From: Arctopsyche grandis | Taxonomy: Eukaryota > Arthropoda > Insecta > Trichoptera > Hydropsychidae | Reading direction: 5' to 3' | Assembly: GCF_051622035.1 (NCBI RefSeq) | Contig: NC_135358.1 | Location: forward strand, 19,854,001-19,918,000 | Length of the DNA: 64,000 bases | Program-made: the position numbers and the translations under genes | The notes under the pieces: model-generated | Seen by the model: only the letters and a program-made list of their open reading frames with translations | Told to the model about the DNA's origin: nothing | Databases searched by the model: none | Shown here: positions 51,195-62,790 of the stretch, in pieces | Layout of the letters: the number at the start of each line of letters is the position of its first letter | Numbering within the stretch: the first letter of the stretch is position 1

Positions 51195-51440
51195 TAAAAA
51201 TTTGAAAAAAAATTACGTCGTGTCGATAAGAATTTCAGTAACCGATACTAAGTTTCAGTTTGATAAGACTAACGGTTTTCAAAAAATCCCCAAAATACAC
51301 AGACATAGACACACACATTTTTTCTAGATCATGAAAACGTGATCAGTGATCGATTCTGAGTTCGAATCCGTCAAAATCTCGAGTTCAAATTTTCGCATGA
51401 TCACAAAAATTCATCTATTGTTACTACGTACATAAATAAA
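51195..51440 (-). repeat. Dispersed repeat family A (copy 3, inverted)
   Basis: Reverse complement of 20035-20235: TTACGTCGTGTCGATAAGAA, AACTAAGTTTCAG-like words, ACACATTTTTTCTAGATCAT and AACGTGATCAGTGATCGATT in that order. Confidence 0.7.
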
Positions 51441-51599
51441 GTAAAAATATAGGAGCGGGTTCTGTTACTGTAACTGCCGCCATGCAGTACAAGTATTGAA
51501 TTTAAAATGCGCAATTTTCTGAAATAAATTTAAATCTTGGGAAAAATAATGTCACATAACTATATGTATTTATTTCTCATATATAAAAAAAATTATATA

Positions 51600-51720
51600 C
51601 AGGCTCATGGTGTGGGGGGGGGAGGGGAGCAGATAGCCTCAGGCGCAAAATTGAGGGGGGCCACAAAACGAAAATGACAATATTCTCCATTTAATTTAAG
51701 TAAATAAATAAAAATAGGGG
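51600..51720. other. G-rich patch, probable transposon debris
   Basis: GGTGTGGGGGGGGGAGGGGAG and TTGAGGGGGGCCAC resemble the sub-terminal G-rich ends of the hAT-like MITEs nearby, but no termini are intact. Confidence 0.3.
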
Positions 51721-52219
51721 AGGTTATCTGCTCGTAACGTAATACATATATTTAACAATTGAAAACTAGCACACAACGTTGTCGACACAAAAGGGTAAAC
51801 TCGCAACATGAACAAAATGCGTAAAAACTTTATCAATTCCAGTCGACCTACTAACAAGTCAAGGGTGACTTCTAATTTAAATTCATGAATATTCCCGCAG
51901 TGTACAAGTTTGGAGAAAATCGCATAAATTATTACTCCCATTGTGAAAAGTCCCTTTTATTTCCCAAAAATTTTCCTCTCGCTTCGGACACATACACACA
52001 TATGCACGTACATCAAACCAATATAACTATGCATATATGTATAGTGTATATACACATTGTGCTAAAATCAGCAAGGAAAACGATAACTCGTTGTATAATT
52101 TTCCGCATAATGTAAAACAATGCGATAAGACAAAACGAGCATATTGTATGAAAATTTATTTCATAAAAGGGATTAATTTTTAGGGATTGAAACGAGCTCT
52201 GTAAAAATAAATGGCAATA

Positions 52220-52560
52220 AATCTGAATTAACCTCTACGGGTTGGGGGGTCTCGCGTGGCGTGGCAGCCGAACCCCCGAAGCGCTAGCAATTAGTCGAAG
52301 CACTCTCTAGGTGGGTGGGTGGGTGGGTGGGTGAATGAAAATGGAGAATGGGGACGAGGTGGCGCCTTTGTAGTCCGACGAAAAGGGCGCTACGGTATAA
52401 TGACACCTAGAGCTCCCAATGTGGGTCAGGTAGTCATAGTAGTCTAGATAAGATAATAGAGTGCACACCCCCATGACAAGGATGGGGTAACGTGATGGGT
52501 TGAGAACGTGTCGCGAAGGGTTATAGTGATGACGCGAAGTCACGAAATTGTGCTAAAATA
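52220..52560. other. Unique GC-richer block within the Rac upstream region
   Basis: Unlike its surroundings it is about half GC, has no long open frame and matches no other copy in the window. It includes a (GTGG)n run at 52310-52333. It could be a regulatory element or a non-coding transcript. No function can be assigned. Confidence 0.3.
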
Positions 52561-53104
52561 CGTGACCAGCCATAAGGGGGGAAAATAGCAAAGCCATTTT
52601 ACGTATATATGTACATACACGTTCATACAATTTCCATTATATTTACAATGCGACAAGTCGTAAATGATCCCTATACAAAATGCGTTATCAGTACACGAAC
52701 TAATCAGTATCGATAACCAAATTGCCAAGTTTTAATAAAACAGCCAACATTGAAAGAAATTATTTTCATAGTAAAGTATGGTTAATATTAGCCGAATGAT
52801 CTTACGCGACAAGTCATGTGTCAAAAAGTGGTTGTCTCGCTGAAAAATAGATGGTATAATATAGTGTTTATAAATTGTCAGTTTCATATGATTCAGCGCG
52901 AGTCTGTTTGGATGAGATGAATTATTGATTTTGTTTTGTAAGACCGTAGTGACGCATTGGGGTAACCTGTCATGAATTATTATTTTGTATCCATTTTTAA
53001 TGTAAAATAAAATATCTTGTATATAAAACCGAAACGGCATCTGTAATTCGTTTTGTGATTAGCTGGTTTGTTCAAAGACGTTTGTAATTGGTCGGTGGTT
53101 AAAT

Positions 53105-53217
53105 AATATATATTTTTTTCAATTCAAATAAATTTATTAACAAAACAAATATAGATTTTTTTCATGGTTTTCATTTCATTTCCATTTACCGAGAGAAGCC
53201 GGATAACACTACTAGTA
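53105..53217 (+). repeat. Dispersed Helitron-like repeat (copy 4, 3' part)
   Basis: Shares TTCAATTCAAATAAATTTAT and the end GAGAAGCCGGATAACACTACTAGT-like terminus (truncated in this note to its key words GAAGCCGG and CTAGT) with 15775-15996. Confidence 0.45.
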
Positions 53218-53361
53218 TGAAATAAATAGAAATGAAAAATAAGAAACTATGATACGTCAAAATGTCAAACTAGCGATTAATTTGCTCATAAAATACTCCG
53301 TTTGAACGTTTTTGGTGACATTCAACTTAAAATTTCTAAATCTTATAAAGAAAAATATGTA

Positions 53362-53770
53362 CAGTGCCGTTCACTTCAATCGCAACATTTTCAATTTTAC
53401 AGTTTGCATGATTTTTGACAAATATGACTTGGTCAAACTAGTCGTCCTTATTTTTTTTAATCATACGAACTCTTAAGAATCTTTTGGTATTCAGAAATAT
53501 TATTTACAATTCTAAATTAATTCAGGATAAGGAAAATCTTTTGAGGACGTCAATTTTCTTCGAAAACACCATGTCTATGTAAAATGTAGCCACTCAAATG
53601 AAAGATGAATAAGAACTTCATAGAATAGTCCCAAAATATTAACAACAATGCCTTTTTCAATAAACAAAAAACTGTTAAAATAAAAGGTTTAGAGATTCTG
53701 TTGAGAGATTTTTTGTTGTTGAGGGAGAACGACCAATTTGAGGGTGTTGCGATTAAAGTGGCCGGCACTG
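53362..53770. mobile_element. Tc1/mariner-like MITE, 409 bp
   Basis: Inverted termini CAGTGCCGTTCACTTCAATC (left) and CAGTGCCGGCCACTTTAATC (right, reverse complement), continuing GCAACA, are flanked by TA on both sides (53360-53361, 53771-53772). TA target and CAGTG ends are typical of the IS630-Tc1-mariner group. A 72-codon minus-strand frame inside is not convincing as transposase. Confidence 0.8.
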
Positions 53771-53772
53771 TA

Positions 53773-54839
53773 TTTTATAAGCACACGTTCGTTAATATGT
53801 TACCAAATGTGTTGCCGGTTTTTGATGTTTAAAAAACACAAAATTGATTTACATTTATAACTAAAAAAAACTAATAAGAACGAGTATTTCAAATATTCAT
53901 GAAAATCAAATAAATTTTTCGATCAAATTACAAACTTTCAGAATCAACTAAATAAGTGTGTCATGGATACAGTGTGGGCTGATATTGCGGTTCATTTTAT
54001 TCACAAAACACCAAGAAGCCAAATTGCATAAAAATGAGCACAAGCCACACATTTCCTTACTAAGATGTTGAAAATTATGCAAATGACAAAAAACATTTGA
54101 AATGCTGGAATGGATATTTGGAGTAGTTCGCAAACGCACGTACATAGGTTAGGTTTCGTTGAACAATGTTTGGGTCTTTTCGACGATCATTACCGGAGAT
54201 AACAATCTTTCGCGGTCTAACCCCTTAACTGCGTTTCTAACACATTGGCAAGATTAATAGGGGGGCTTTGGGGTTCCATTGTAGAAGCGATTTTCCGTTA
54301 AAACGATGTCATTTCATTGCCCTTACAAGTCTCAGTCATTTTGGCTAAATCGAATATTAAATTAATACGTAAAAATAAACATATGAGTATGTGAGGATCT
54401 TATCCGATAAGATAAGATATCAAAATTGGGATTTTCCTGTAAGGCCTTACTGGTATATATGTAAAAAAAAAAAAAGCTCTTTAATCTAAAAAAATACAAG
54501 TCGATATGATACCGTATCTTATTTTACACGAACGGTCTTACAGATAAAGTCCACATACAATACATATATGTATATGTATATAAATATTACGTACATATGT
54601 GTTTCATTAAATTTCAAGTGGCAAAAGCAACTGTATGGTTTATTAAAATTGACGTTCATTTGAAAAATTTAACACATCAAAGGCAACACATATGATAAGT
54701 ATTAAATAAAAAAATGCGTAGGTGATTTGATACATACATATGTAAGAATAAATCATAAATTCATAAGTGTGATTTAGTATTCCACGTCGTACTATCGTAT
54801 GTACGAGCGAAAAAAATAGGATATATAGGTATTGAATAA
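53773..54839. other. Non-coding, no gene
   Basis: AT-rich with microsatellites at 54560-54600. The stretch at 54410-54475 (AAGGCCTTACTGGTATATAT) resembles the end of the SINE at 13695-14150. Confidence 0.4.
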
Positions 54840-55310
54840 ATTGGCGAAACTTTTCAGATTGCGCAATGGAAAAGTTTAAACAGCCACCCTTTTTCAGTCG
54901 AGATTTTCACGAGAAAATTCGCCTACCCGTGAAAAGGGATCGACCTACATACCGTTCCGGAATTCGTAAAAGGATATATTATATAAACAAACGTCCTTTG
55001 GAGCGTGTAAAGATACCGGTTTTTCACGTAACGGTAATATAAATATTTACGTGGGTAATGAAGTGGAGCACGGAAAACTTATCCCTGTCCTTTTTCCTTG
55101 AGGAAAGCTCAACTTTTTTTCCAGCCCCTCATAGTAGATTCAAATCCGAAAATGATTATGACAACGAGGGCAATTTTCCCTTCGTGAGAAATGAATTTAT
55201 TAAATGGCGTCCGGTAAGACTTGCGAACGGCGAATGTTTAAGTCTTATCTGGACAGTTAACACACGAATAAAGAACTGTCGGTATTTTCATTAATTTTGT
55301 CACTTAATTT
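54840..55310. other. Unique, complex block, possible enhancer or exon
   Basis: About 470 bp of balanced composition, without repeats or microsatellites, in the putative Rac intron 1. It includes a 78-codon ATG frame on plus (55058-55294) that is unlike any family I know. Candidate conserved non-coding element. Confidence 0.25.
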
Positions 55311-55690
55311 TTTTTGACTATCGTGATGTTTGAGCACAAATTGGGCCTTTTAATAACAGATACTCAAACTGCCAAAGCCACGAACGTTCCATTCCATATG
55401 AAAGAGAATTATATATGTTTGTATATATGTACATACATATATAGGTGTTTATAATTATTGTATACAGGTATAGATTAATTTATACTAATACATCACAGAC
55501 CAGCAACTGCACGTTAACTGCAGTAGGTATAAAAATATTCTTTAGTACATTCCATGTTACACATTCATATTATCCATAATATGTACGTGACGTATCGTAA
55601 CTAGTGTTGTAAGTCGAGAATATTATCGGAGAACTAGAATATTCTCCAAAAAATTATTCACCGAGGATTTTCTTTTTTCTTGGTTTTAAA

Positions 55691-55936
55691 TATTGATGTA
55701 TAATACACATAGATGGGCCCTGACGTGTGATTTTGGTCGGAGATCTTGTCTTCACTAACTGAGGGGTGCGGGGGGTTTAACTAGCGGGGAAGTTGGAAAA
55801 AAAATGGTTTTTTCCCTACGACGCAGCGGTACCTATCTACCTACTAAGAGAAACTGCGTGCGCCATGTATTTTGCATGCGCCAAAAGGGAGACCAGTATA
55901 AGACGTGAGGGCGGATCTAGTGTATTATACATCAAT
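55691..55936. mobile_element. MITE with 17-bp inverted ends and 9-bp target duplication
   Basis: ATTGATGTATAATACAC at the left and its exact complement GTGTATTATACATCAAT at the right. The word GGTTTTAAA occurs on both sides (55682-55690 and 55937-55945), a perfect 9-bp duplication. A partial copy lies at 9717-9890. Superfamily uncertain; 8-9 bp duplications occur in hAT, Merlin and Mutator groups. Confidence 0.85.
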
Positions 55937-56284
55937 GGTTTTAAAACATCTCTAGATAGTTTATTAGCTTTTTAGACGATTCTAGGATATTTTCAGAATC
56001 TAATAGTAGTAATAGGACTTTCTAGAATGTCAGAGATTTTGAATGAAATTTTTTCATTCTGACGACACTGAATATGTCATTTCGTCATTTTAACATACGC
56101 GCACTACAACCATGAACGTTTTCCGCGAAATTCTCACAGGAATGCAATGCTTATTAACTCTGAAAGCAATAAATTATACATATTTTTATTGCTTTGGTGA
56201 ACATATTTAAATGAAATTGTTTTGCATTAATTAATTACTTTTATTCATTTCCGCCCTCATCTTTACCGTTCACATGAATTTATC

Positions 56285-56496
56285 TAAGAATTGTAAATAG
56301 GTTTTTGAGCTCTTTTTCCTATTATACTGTACATTAACATTAGAAAAATATAATACTATGATTACTAACAAAATTAAATTAAAATTGTAAAATAGAAAAT
56401 GATCAGTAGATCAGTAACTATTAAAATAGATATAAGATGTCTTGTGAACATAATTTCGTAATAATAAAAAGCATTTAAAAATCGAAAGAAAAAAAA
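56285..56496 (+). mobile_element. LINE 3' end (copy 3)
   Basis: Same 3' end as 428-617 and 40582-41161, with a perfect 14-bp duplication CACATGAATTTATC at 56271-56284 and 56497-56510. Confidence 0.9.
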
Positions 56497-57083
56497 CACA
56501 TGAATTTATCAATTTACTTTCATGTTTTTCGACGAAATGTTTTAACACAAATTTTGTACGAGTTTGGGTATTTTAATTGTTATTTTACAACAGTTAATCA
56601 CATGATACTTTTAAACACAATACATAATATTAAATCGTAAATTTATTATGTTTAGAAAAGATAAAAATTGGTAAATAAACAATGCGAGTTACACTAAAAT
56701 GTCGGTTAGTTTTTTTTTGCTTCCAGATCTATAAATAAGTTGCTTTAAGTTTTTTTCAGAAATCGTTAAATATTTCAACAAAAAATACACAATAGGCGTA
56801 ACATTTCTGTTGTGTTACGCCAACTGCTCAAAAGTCATATTTGCTTACCCTCTCTCTGTACAGATAAAATGCAAAATGTTAAAAAATATTATTGATTAGG
56901 TTTTTTGCATTAGTTAAGTAAAGTCTTCTCTCATCTTACCGTTCACATGAATTTATCCATTTTTTGAAATTGCAACGGAATAGTTTAAAAGCCCTCCAGA
57001 TGCTCTAAAAAAGAATATTTTCGAAAATTCTTGGTTTGGAGAATATTCTCCAAAAGATTATTACCGATAATTTTACAACACAT

Positions 57084-58471
57084 AACAGAGGTAACCGACA
57101 CGATCTACAGAAACGTATCAAGCAGTGACGTCAGTGGCGAGTGCACCCGTACTAACGAAAGTGCCGTCATGCGCATATGAATATTTTTGGAAACGTCATA
57201 TTGTGACAATATGAACTCGACGATACGACGCAAACAATATTGCACTGTATCGTCGCACTCTGTAATGTATACGTAAGCCGATTTTGTCGTGCATTCGTCC
57301 AAAACCAGTAGTAACGTGCCGAAAACAGGCGGTGCTGTATAGTATGAATATAAGTAGACTTTTCCATGTAGTGTTTTGATCGTATTTGAATATTCCACCT
57401 AAATATCAAAAAGCCATAGAAAAAAATCTCTAAATCAAATTTTTAAAAGATTACAAAACTTTATCTATTGTTATAATTATTGTGATTTGAGAGGTGGGGG
57501 GTCTGAATTTTTATTAAAAAATATGTGACGTAGCCAAGTAATATTTGATACCCCCGATTGAAACTGTCAATTGAGAACAATTCGACATTTTAGAAAGTGT
57601 CGTAATCGTAAGTCGTGCACAAATTATATGCATAACAGGTGCGCTGTGTATGGCCGAGCGAAAGCTACATAAATTTCATTATAAATTTCACGAGCAAATA
57701 CATAAAAAATGCGAAAAATTTGAAAATGCTTTTTTAATAACGCAATTTTAATACAATAAAATAAATAAAAAAACCGAGGAACGAGGAAAAATGTGAAGAC
57801 GAATTTGACATTTCATGTCGTAACGGAACGAACGTTTATATGTAGGTCGTTATTAAATCGCGATTTGATTAAACCAAGGGAAAAATAAAATGCTTAATGG
57901 GTCGGTAGGTTTCCGCATAATTTTGGCGTTTTATTGAACGTACAATTGAGCGAATTAGAGTGGGGTTTTTCGTGACCCCAAAGTTCAGACGGTGATGTGT
58001 ATTGAATTACCACTTGGTGTTGGGGGTCATGCGGTCAATAGAATATTTCCCAGGTTCAAAAATCATTCCTTTGAGGTACCTTGTGATTAAACGGAGCCAA
58101 TTCGGAAAATTCAATAAACCCAGATTCCTTTCCGTGCTCTAAAAAATTTAATGGCACTGTGAACTTTAAGGCCTATTGTGGAAAAACTATTTATCAAGTA
58201 TTTTCCAGAGATAGACTTCTGGGTCGACGGCCCGGTTATGTCATCGACTATACACATATTCTTATGTATGTATACATTACTAACCTAAATAATACCACCT
58301 TTATAAAATATCGCACACTTGACGTGAAACATAAAAAAATTTACATGACCTTTATGGGACAAAATATAAGTGATGACAAGATGTATTTTTAAATTTTGCA
58401 ATATATACATAATTGGGTTCCTGCGTGATAAAAATAAATGGTGGAAACTTATATTTTTTTTAGCATTAATA
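57084..58471. other. Non-coding, partly unique sequence
   Basis: 57120-57330 contains a palindrome TCATATTGTGACAATATGA and a GACGATAC...GTATCGTC stem. 57820-58150 is complex, repeat-free sequence. No gene. Confidence 0.3.
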
Positions 58472-58775
58472 AAACTGAGCAACAAAAAAATCATGTTTTT
58501 ACAAGGTTTATATTAGTTTCACTTTGTTTACTTACCGGAGTGGAGATTAATCAATCTTTACTAAGTTTGACCCACTGAATTCGAATATGATAATGATTTT
58601 TGTTGGTTTCTTCTCGTTTAAACGCTCGTATTGCTATGCCAAAAGTGAGTATTGGAATTAATAGTCAGATGTTTTTTTTCTTTATTGTGATTTTTTGTCA
58701 TATTCGAATTCAGTGGACCAAACTTAGTAAAGATTGATTACTCTTGGCTCCCGTAATTTTTATTGTTGCTCAGTG
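58472..58775. mobile_element. Fold-back Tc1/mariner-like MITE, 304 bp
   Basis: Ends (A)CTGAGCAACAAAAA and TTTTTATTGTTGCTCAGTG with TA on both sides. Internal arms TAATCAATCTTTACTAAGTT and its complement AACTTAGTAAAGATTGATTA also pair, so almost the whole element can fold. A partial relative is at 48862-49085. Confidence 0.75.
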
Positions 58776-61659
58776 TAATAGAAATATATGAGCCGTTACA
58801 TTTGAAATTGACGCAAGTCCACGTGTCTTCATTTGGAGAAATATTTCGCAAAACATTAAATATATTTTTTTGCGTTTAACGATATTTAAAAATATAAATT
58901 TTAAAAAATGTATATAAAAAATTATCATTTCGTATGAATTAAATTTCAATCAAAATTATGATCCCGGCTTAAATTAATGTAATTAAATATATTACTTAAA
59001 GCCTTGGGTCGCCTTTATATATTTTCATCCTTGGGTGAAAAAGATTAAGTTATAGGTGTGTGAACAAATAAAATCTCACAAAACGAGTGGCTGGCGGAAA
59101 GTCAAACATATAATCCTGGCCACTGGCGGAGAACGAGCTGTCATTGTCGATTCTTAAAGGTGTTTATTATGATTATTTTTCACCATCGAACTAGCGGAAG
59201 TAATTTAAATTTCTATCGGTGATCAAACTGCGCAAAATAGCGAAGTTTCAAATCGGAAGAATGTAGGAATAGTGTTTCTGAAACTGAAAATTGGACTTCC
59301 ACCACTTTCAAATATAACGGCCCATATATACATACACATATATATCAAATTGTCAAGTGTAAGTACCAAGGTCATTAATACCGGGTTGACACGATGCGAG
59401 TGCACACAGAACGAGTACGTTAATTTGGTCACTCGGACGTTGCTACGTTACGAGTAACGTCGATTGATCAGAGGACTCGGACTTTTCGGAGATTTAATCA
59501 CGTGTAACGGATAAATAACGCAGTCAAATCCTTAACGGTAAAATCTTGCAAAACATCCAATTTAGTAGGAAAATTGCCAAGTTGCAAACTGAATAATTCA
59601 ATTGCAAACCTAATCTGGGTCACGATTCGGAAAGGCTGAGCGCCCCTGACACAAACACACACTGATTCAATGCAAAAATAAATTGAAAAACCACAAACGA
59701 CCAATAAAAACTAATTAATATCTACCATCATCGTCCGCAATTAATTAATAATTCATCATTGTATAAAATTTCGCACCGTTATCGACATTTATGCTTACAT
59801 TACACAATCAAATCTTGCTATTATACATACATATGATACAACAGCACAAAAAATGAAAGTGTCGAGTACACACATAATAATACCAATAATGATAGCAGAA
59901 ATGACTCAGATTTCTTATACAACGTTAAAAAAAAAGTTGGAAGGAAACAAACAGTGCACATGTCACTCCAGACAACGTCATCTCTTGTTAAAAGTCCTGA
60001 CGCGGCGAGTGCACATCCTGGGGTCACGAGAGGTCGAACTTTCATCTCGCACAAGGAGATTTGAGCATTTCCTACACACATTAAAAAAATCAAACGTGTG
60101 TTTTGCACTACACACTACAGGAGAAAAACTTAAAACCAAATCGGCTAAATACTAGGAGTACACTTAGCAGACTAGTTTCGTGCAATGTTTCAGCGTTGCA
60201 ACGCTTAGGGTGAAAACACACGGAGTGGTATGGGACGTCACGTCCCTGGCTAGTAAACAGTGGGTGTTCCCCAAACCGAATTCGGGTGTAGTTGCAAATG
60301 CAAAATGGGAGGTCGCACGTGTATGCATATCCATATGCAACCGACAAGTTTCTCCTACATTTATTCAAATATGGGATTCATCGTTATCGATCACCGTCAA
60401 GCAAGGATAAAATATCACCGAAAACACTCCAGGGGGTGATGTTTGGAACTGTGTACCATGTATATGGGCTAGGGGTGCTGCGTTTTTTCGCATATTTAAA
60501 AGTATCTAAAAAAATACACGTACAGCGTACCACTCAACAATTTACTGCCGTCCGCAAAGAAGTTTTACTTCAAATAGAAAATACAGTAACTAACACATAC
60601 AGCGAGATATACTGTATCTGGACGAGATTTAACGTACAAACGAATATGTAGACGCAAACAGGAAACGGAAGTTATAAAATGACGCTTTGACGAACGCATT
60701 CAGTTCAAAACCAATAAATTCAAACAAACACAGAAAGAGAGCGCAGAAGATAACTACGTATTTTTTATCAACACAACAACTGATACGGTAGTCTGATTGT
60801 AATTTATCTTTCCAGGAATTGAATCACTCACTCCAGTATTTTTTTTTAAATGATTTCAATCCATATATTACATGGGTACGAATTACTATATATGTACACT
60901 TTTTCTTCACCTCATGAAGGCGTATTTTGAAAATTCCAAAGAGCCGGTTTTAAATTTATAAGAAATAAAGAGTGTGGATATCAAACCCAAATTTTGTCGA
61001 AAGCAAGCTGATAGGCTTGTAAAAAATAAATACAACCTGACCAACAATTATATATTAAATAAATTTATAGAAACCTTTAAAAAATATGAAAATACAAATC
61101 GTGATATAAAATACGCCTTCATAAGATAAAAGAGATATACATGGGACAGGTGCTACCAGTGTGCAAGCTAGCGACAGATTACGGTCGATCGAACGTTATC
61201 GTATTCAGCCGCAAAACCGAACCCATTATTGATGGGGGTTGTTTCATCCCCGGAAAAAGCCGCAACGTACTGTCGAAAGGGGGGGGGGGGGGTTATTAAC
61301 CGCAACTCGCAAAATAAATATACATGTGCACAAAAACACCTCTGGTGAATGGCAATTTCATTATGGCGCGCGCGCACGCACAATTGTCCACCGGACTGTG
61401 AACGCAATAAATGTGCCGTGAAGCAACAGGGGAAAATTAAATTCACAAAAAAAAAAAGAAAAAAAAGTGAAAAACTAGCGCACAATAATAATTAATGTGC
61501 GTGGAACGCATGTTATGCGTTTAATAGAGACCTTGACCGTATAAGTGGGTCCCTTACAATTTCATCTCATAATGGCGTATTTTATATCACGATTTGCACT
61601 AATAAAAGAGGAATATTGTCTTCAAATGTATGTACATCCTATATAAAATATTTATAATG
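58776..61659. other. Non-coding, partly unique sequence
   Basis: No supportable exon on either strand; several overlapping frames of about 100 codons near 59820-60650 occur on both strands and match nothing. 59380-60420 is more complex and GC-richer than the average. A poly-G run of about 14 lies at 61279-61292. Confidence 0.35.
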
Positions 61660-61667
61660 ATTGGTAT

Positions 61668-62442
61668 CACGGCCGTAGCCAGGATTTTTATTAAAACGAA
61701 ACATTTTGTAAGATTTTTTTCGTTACTATAATTCATGGAAAATTAGGGTAATTTATATACATATAAATATTAGATACATATTCTTCAGCACACAAAAAAT
61801 AAATATTTATCTAGTGAATTCAAACGTTCGATTCATTAGAATGTCGATTGAAGTTGAATAGTCAATTTTTCGGCTGCGGTTAGGTTGTTTATACAATAAA
61901 ATTTAAAATCAAAAGCAGCAAAATTCGCGTACACAATATGATAATTACGAAAATGTAATTTTCAAAAATCACAACCACATATAGAAGACGAGTTTTCTTT
62001 GGGATTAAAAGACGAAAACATTAAAATTTACATAAAACATAATATTTTTTTACATATTGCATGATTCGTTTTAGTTCGAAATTCACTAGAGAAATATTCT
62101 ATATTTTGGAAATGAATTGTGTTTATAGCAGAAAAGCTTCTAAAAATGGTTTTTCTATGAAATTAACAATAGCAAAACACTCTGCCCCGATCGCTAGCTA
62201 AATATTCAAGAAGAAAAGTCAGAGCTGTCCAAAATGCAGCCCAGCCCGCCTATAGATTTCGATTTTCGCTGGGGGAAAAAATTTAAATTTGACACTGTTT
62301 TTTTTTTTATTCTCATAATTAATCGATATAGTTTAAATGTTTTATATATATTTTTATATTATTTATATAAATGATTTAAATATATTATTTTTTAAATTTA
62401 GGAGGCCTGGCTCCCCTATAGCCCCCCCTGGCTACCGCCGTG
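61668..62442. mobile_element. hAT-like MITE, 775 bp
   Basis: CACGGCCGTAGCCAGGATTT (left) and CCTGGCTACCGCCGTG (right) are inverted. Flanking 8-mers ATTGGTAT (61660-61667) and ATTGGTAC (62443-62450) match at 7 of 8. Same family as 43708-44201. Confidence 0.85.
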
Positions 62443-62565
62443 ATTGGTACATTAACAGTTCCAATGTACATATGTATACATTTAAAAAAAGTTTTTAAAA
62501 TACGCCTTTATGAAGTGAAAACAGTTTACACAGGCTGATTTTTCAATTTGAATATTAATATTTGA

Positions 62566-62790
62566 CGGTCCCCGTGACGAGACAGAATGTTAAACGACAG
62601 AAAACGCAAATATCGGAAGACAAAGATCGAAAATCGAAAGATCTTAAGTCGAAAGATCAAAAAAAAAAAAAAAATGGTGCATGGTAAACGGTACATACTC
62701 ACTTAATTTGCGCGAGCAGGATACAACAGGAACAAGAGGAACAGGCTTTTCCTCCCGTATTAACGTGCGCGCGCAGAATACCTTTTTTTT
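62566..62790. mobile_element. Fold-back Mutator-like MITE, single arm (copy 3)
   Basis: Left arm of the family at 16189-16555 and 29995-30374, from CGGTCCCCGTGACGAGACAG to GCGCGCAGAATAC. Unrelated sequence replaces the second arm. The A-run is expanded to 16. Confidence 0.85.

Larger units (their letters stand above)
55606..57083. mobile_element. Possible larger DNA element carrying a MITE and a LINE
   Basis: Ends TAGTGTTGTAA(GTCGAG...) and TTACAACACATA are inverted. Sub-terminal GAATATTCTCCAAAA and TTATTNACCGA words occur in both arms (55617-55665 and 57025-57072). A MITE at 55691-55936 and a LINE 3' end at 56285-56496 lie within it. No clear target duplication, so the assignment is tentative. 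Confidence 0.5.

Noticed and set aside
53550-53768. 72-codon frame within the mariner-like MITE as transposase remnant
   Set aside because: No DDE motif or helix-turn-helix seen; similarity to Tc1 transposase is not convincing.
59821-60651. Several overlapping ~100-codon frames on both strands
   Set aside because: They overlap each other in opposite senses, lack any recognised motif, and show no splice-linked partners.
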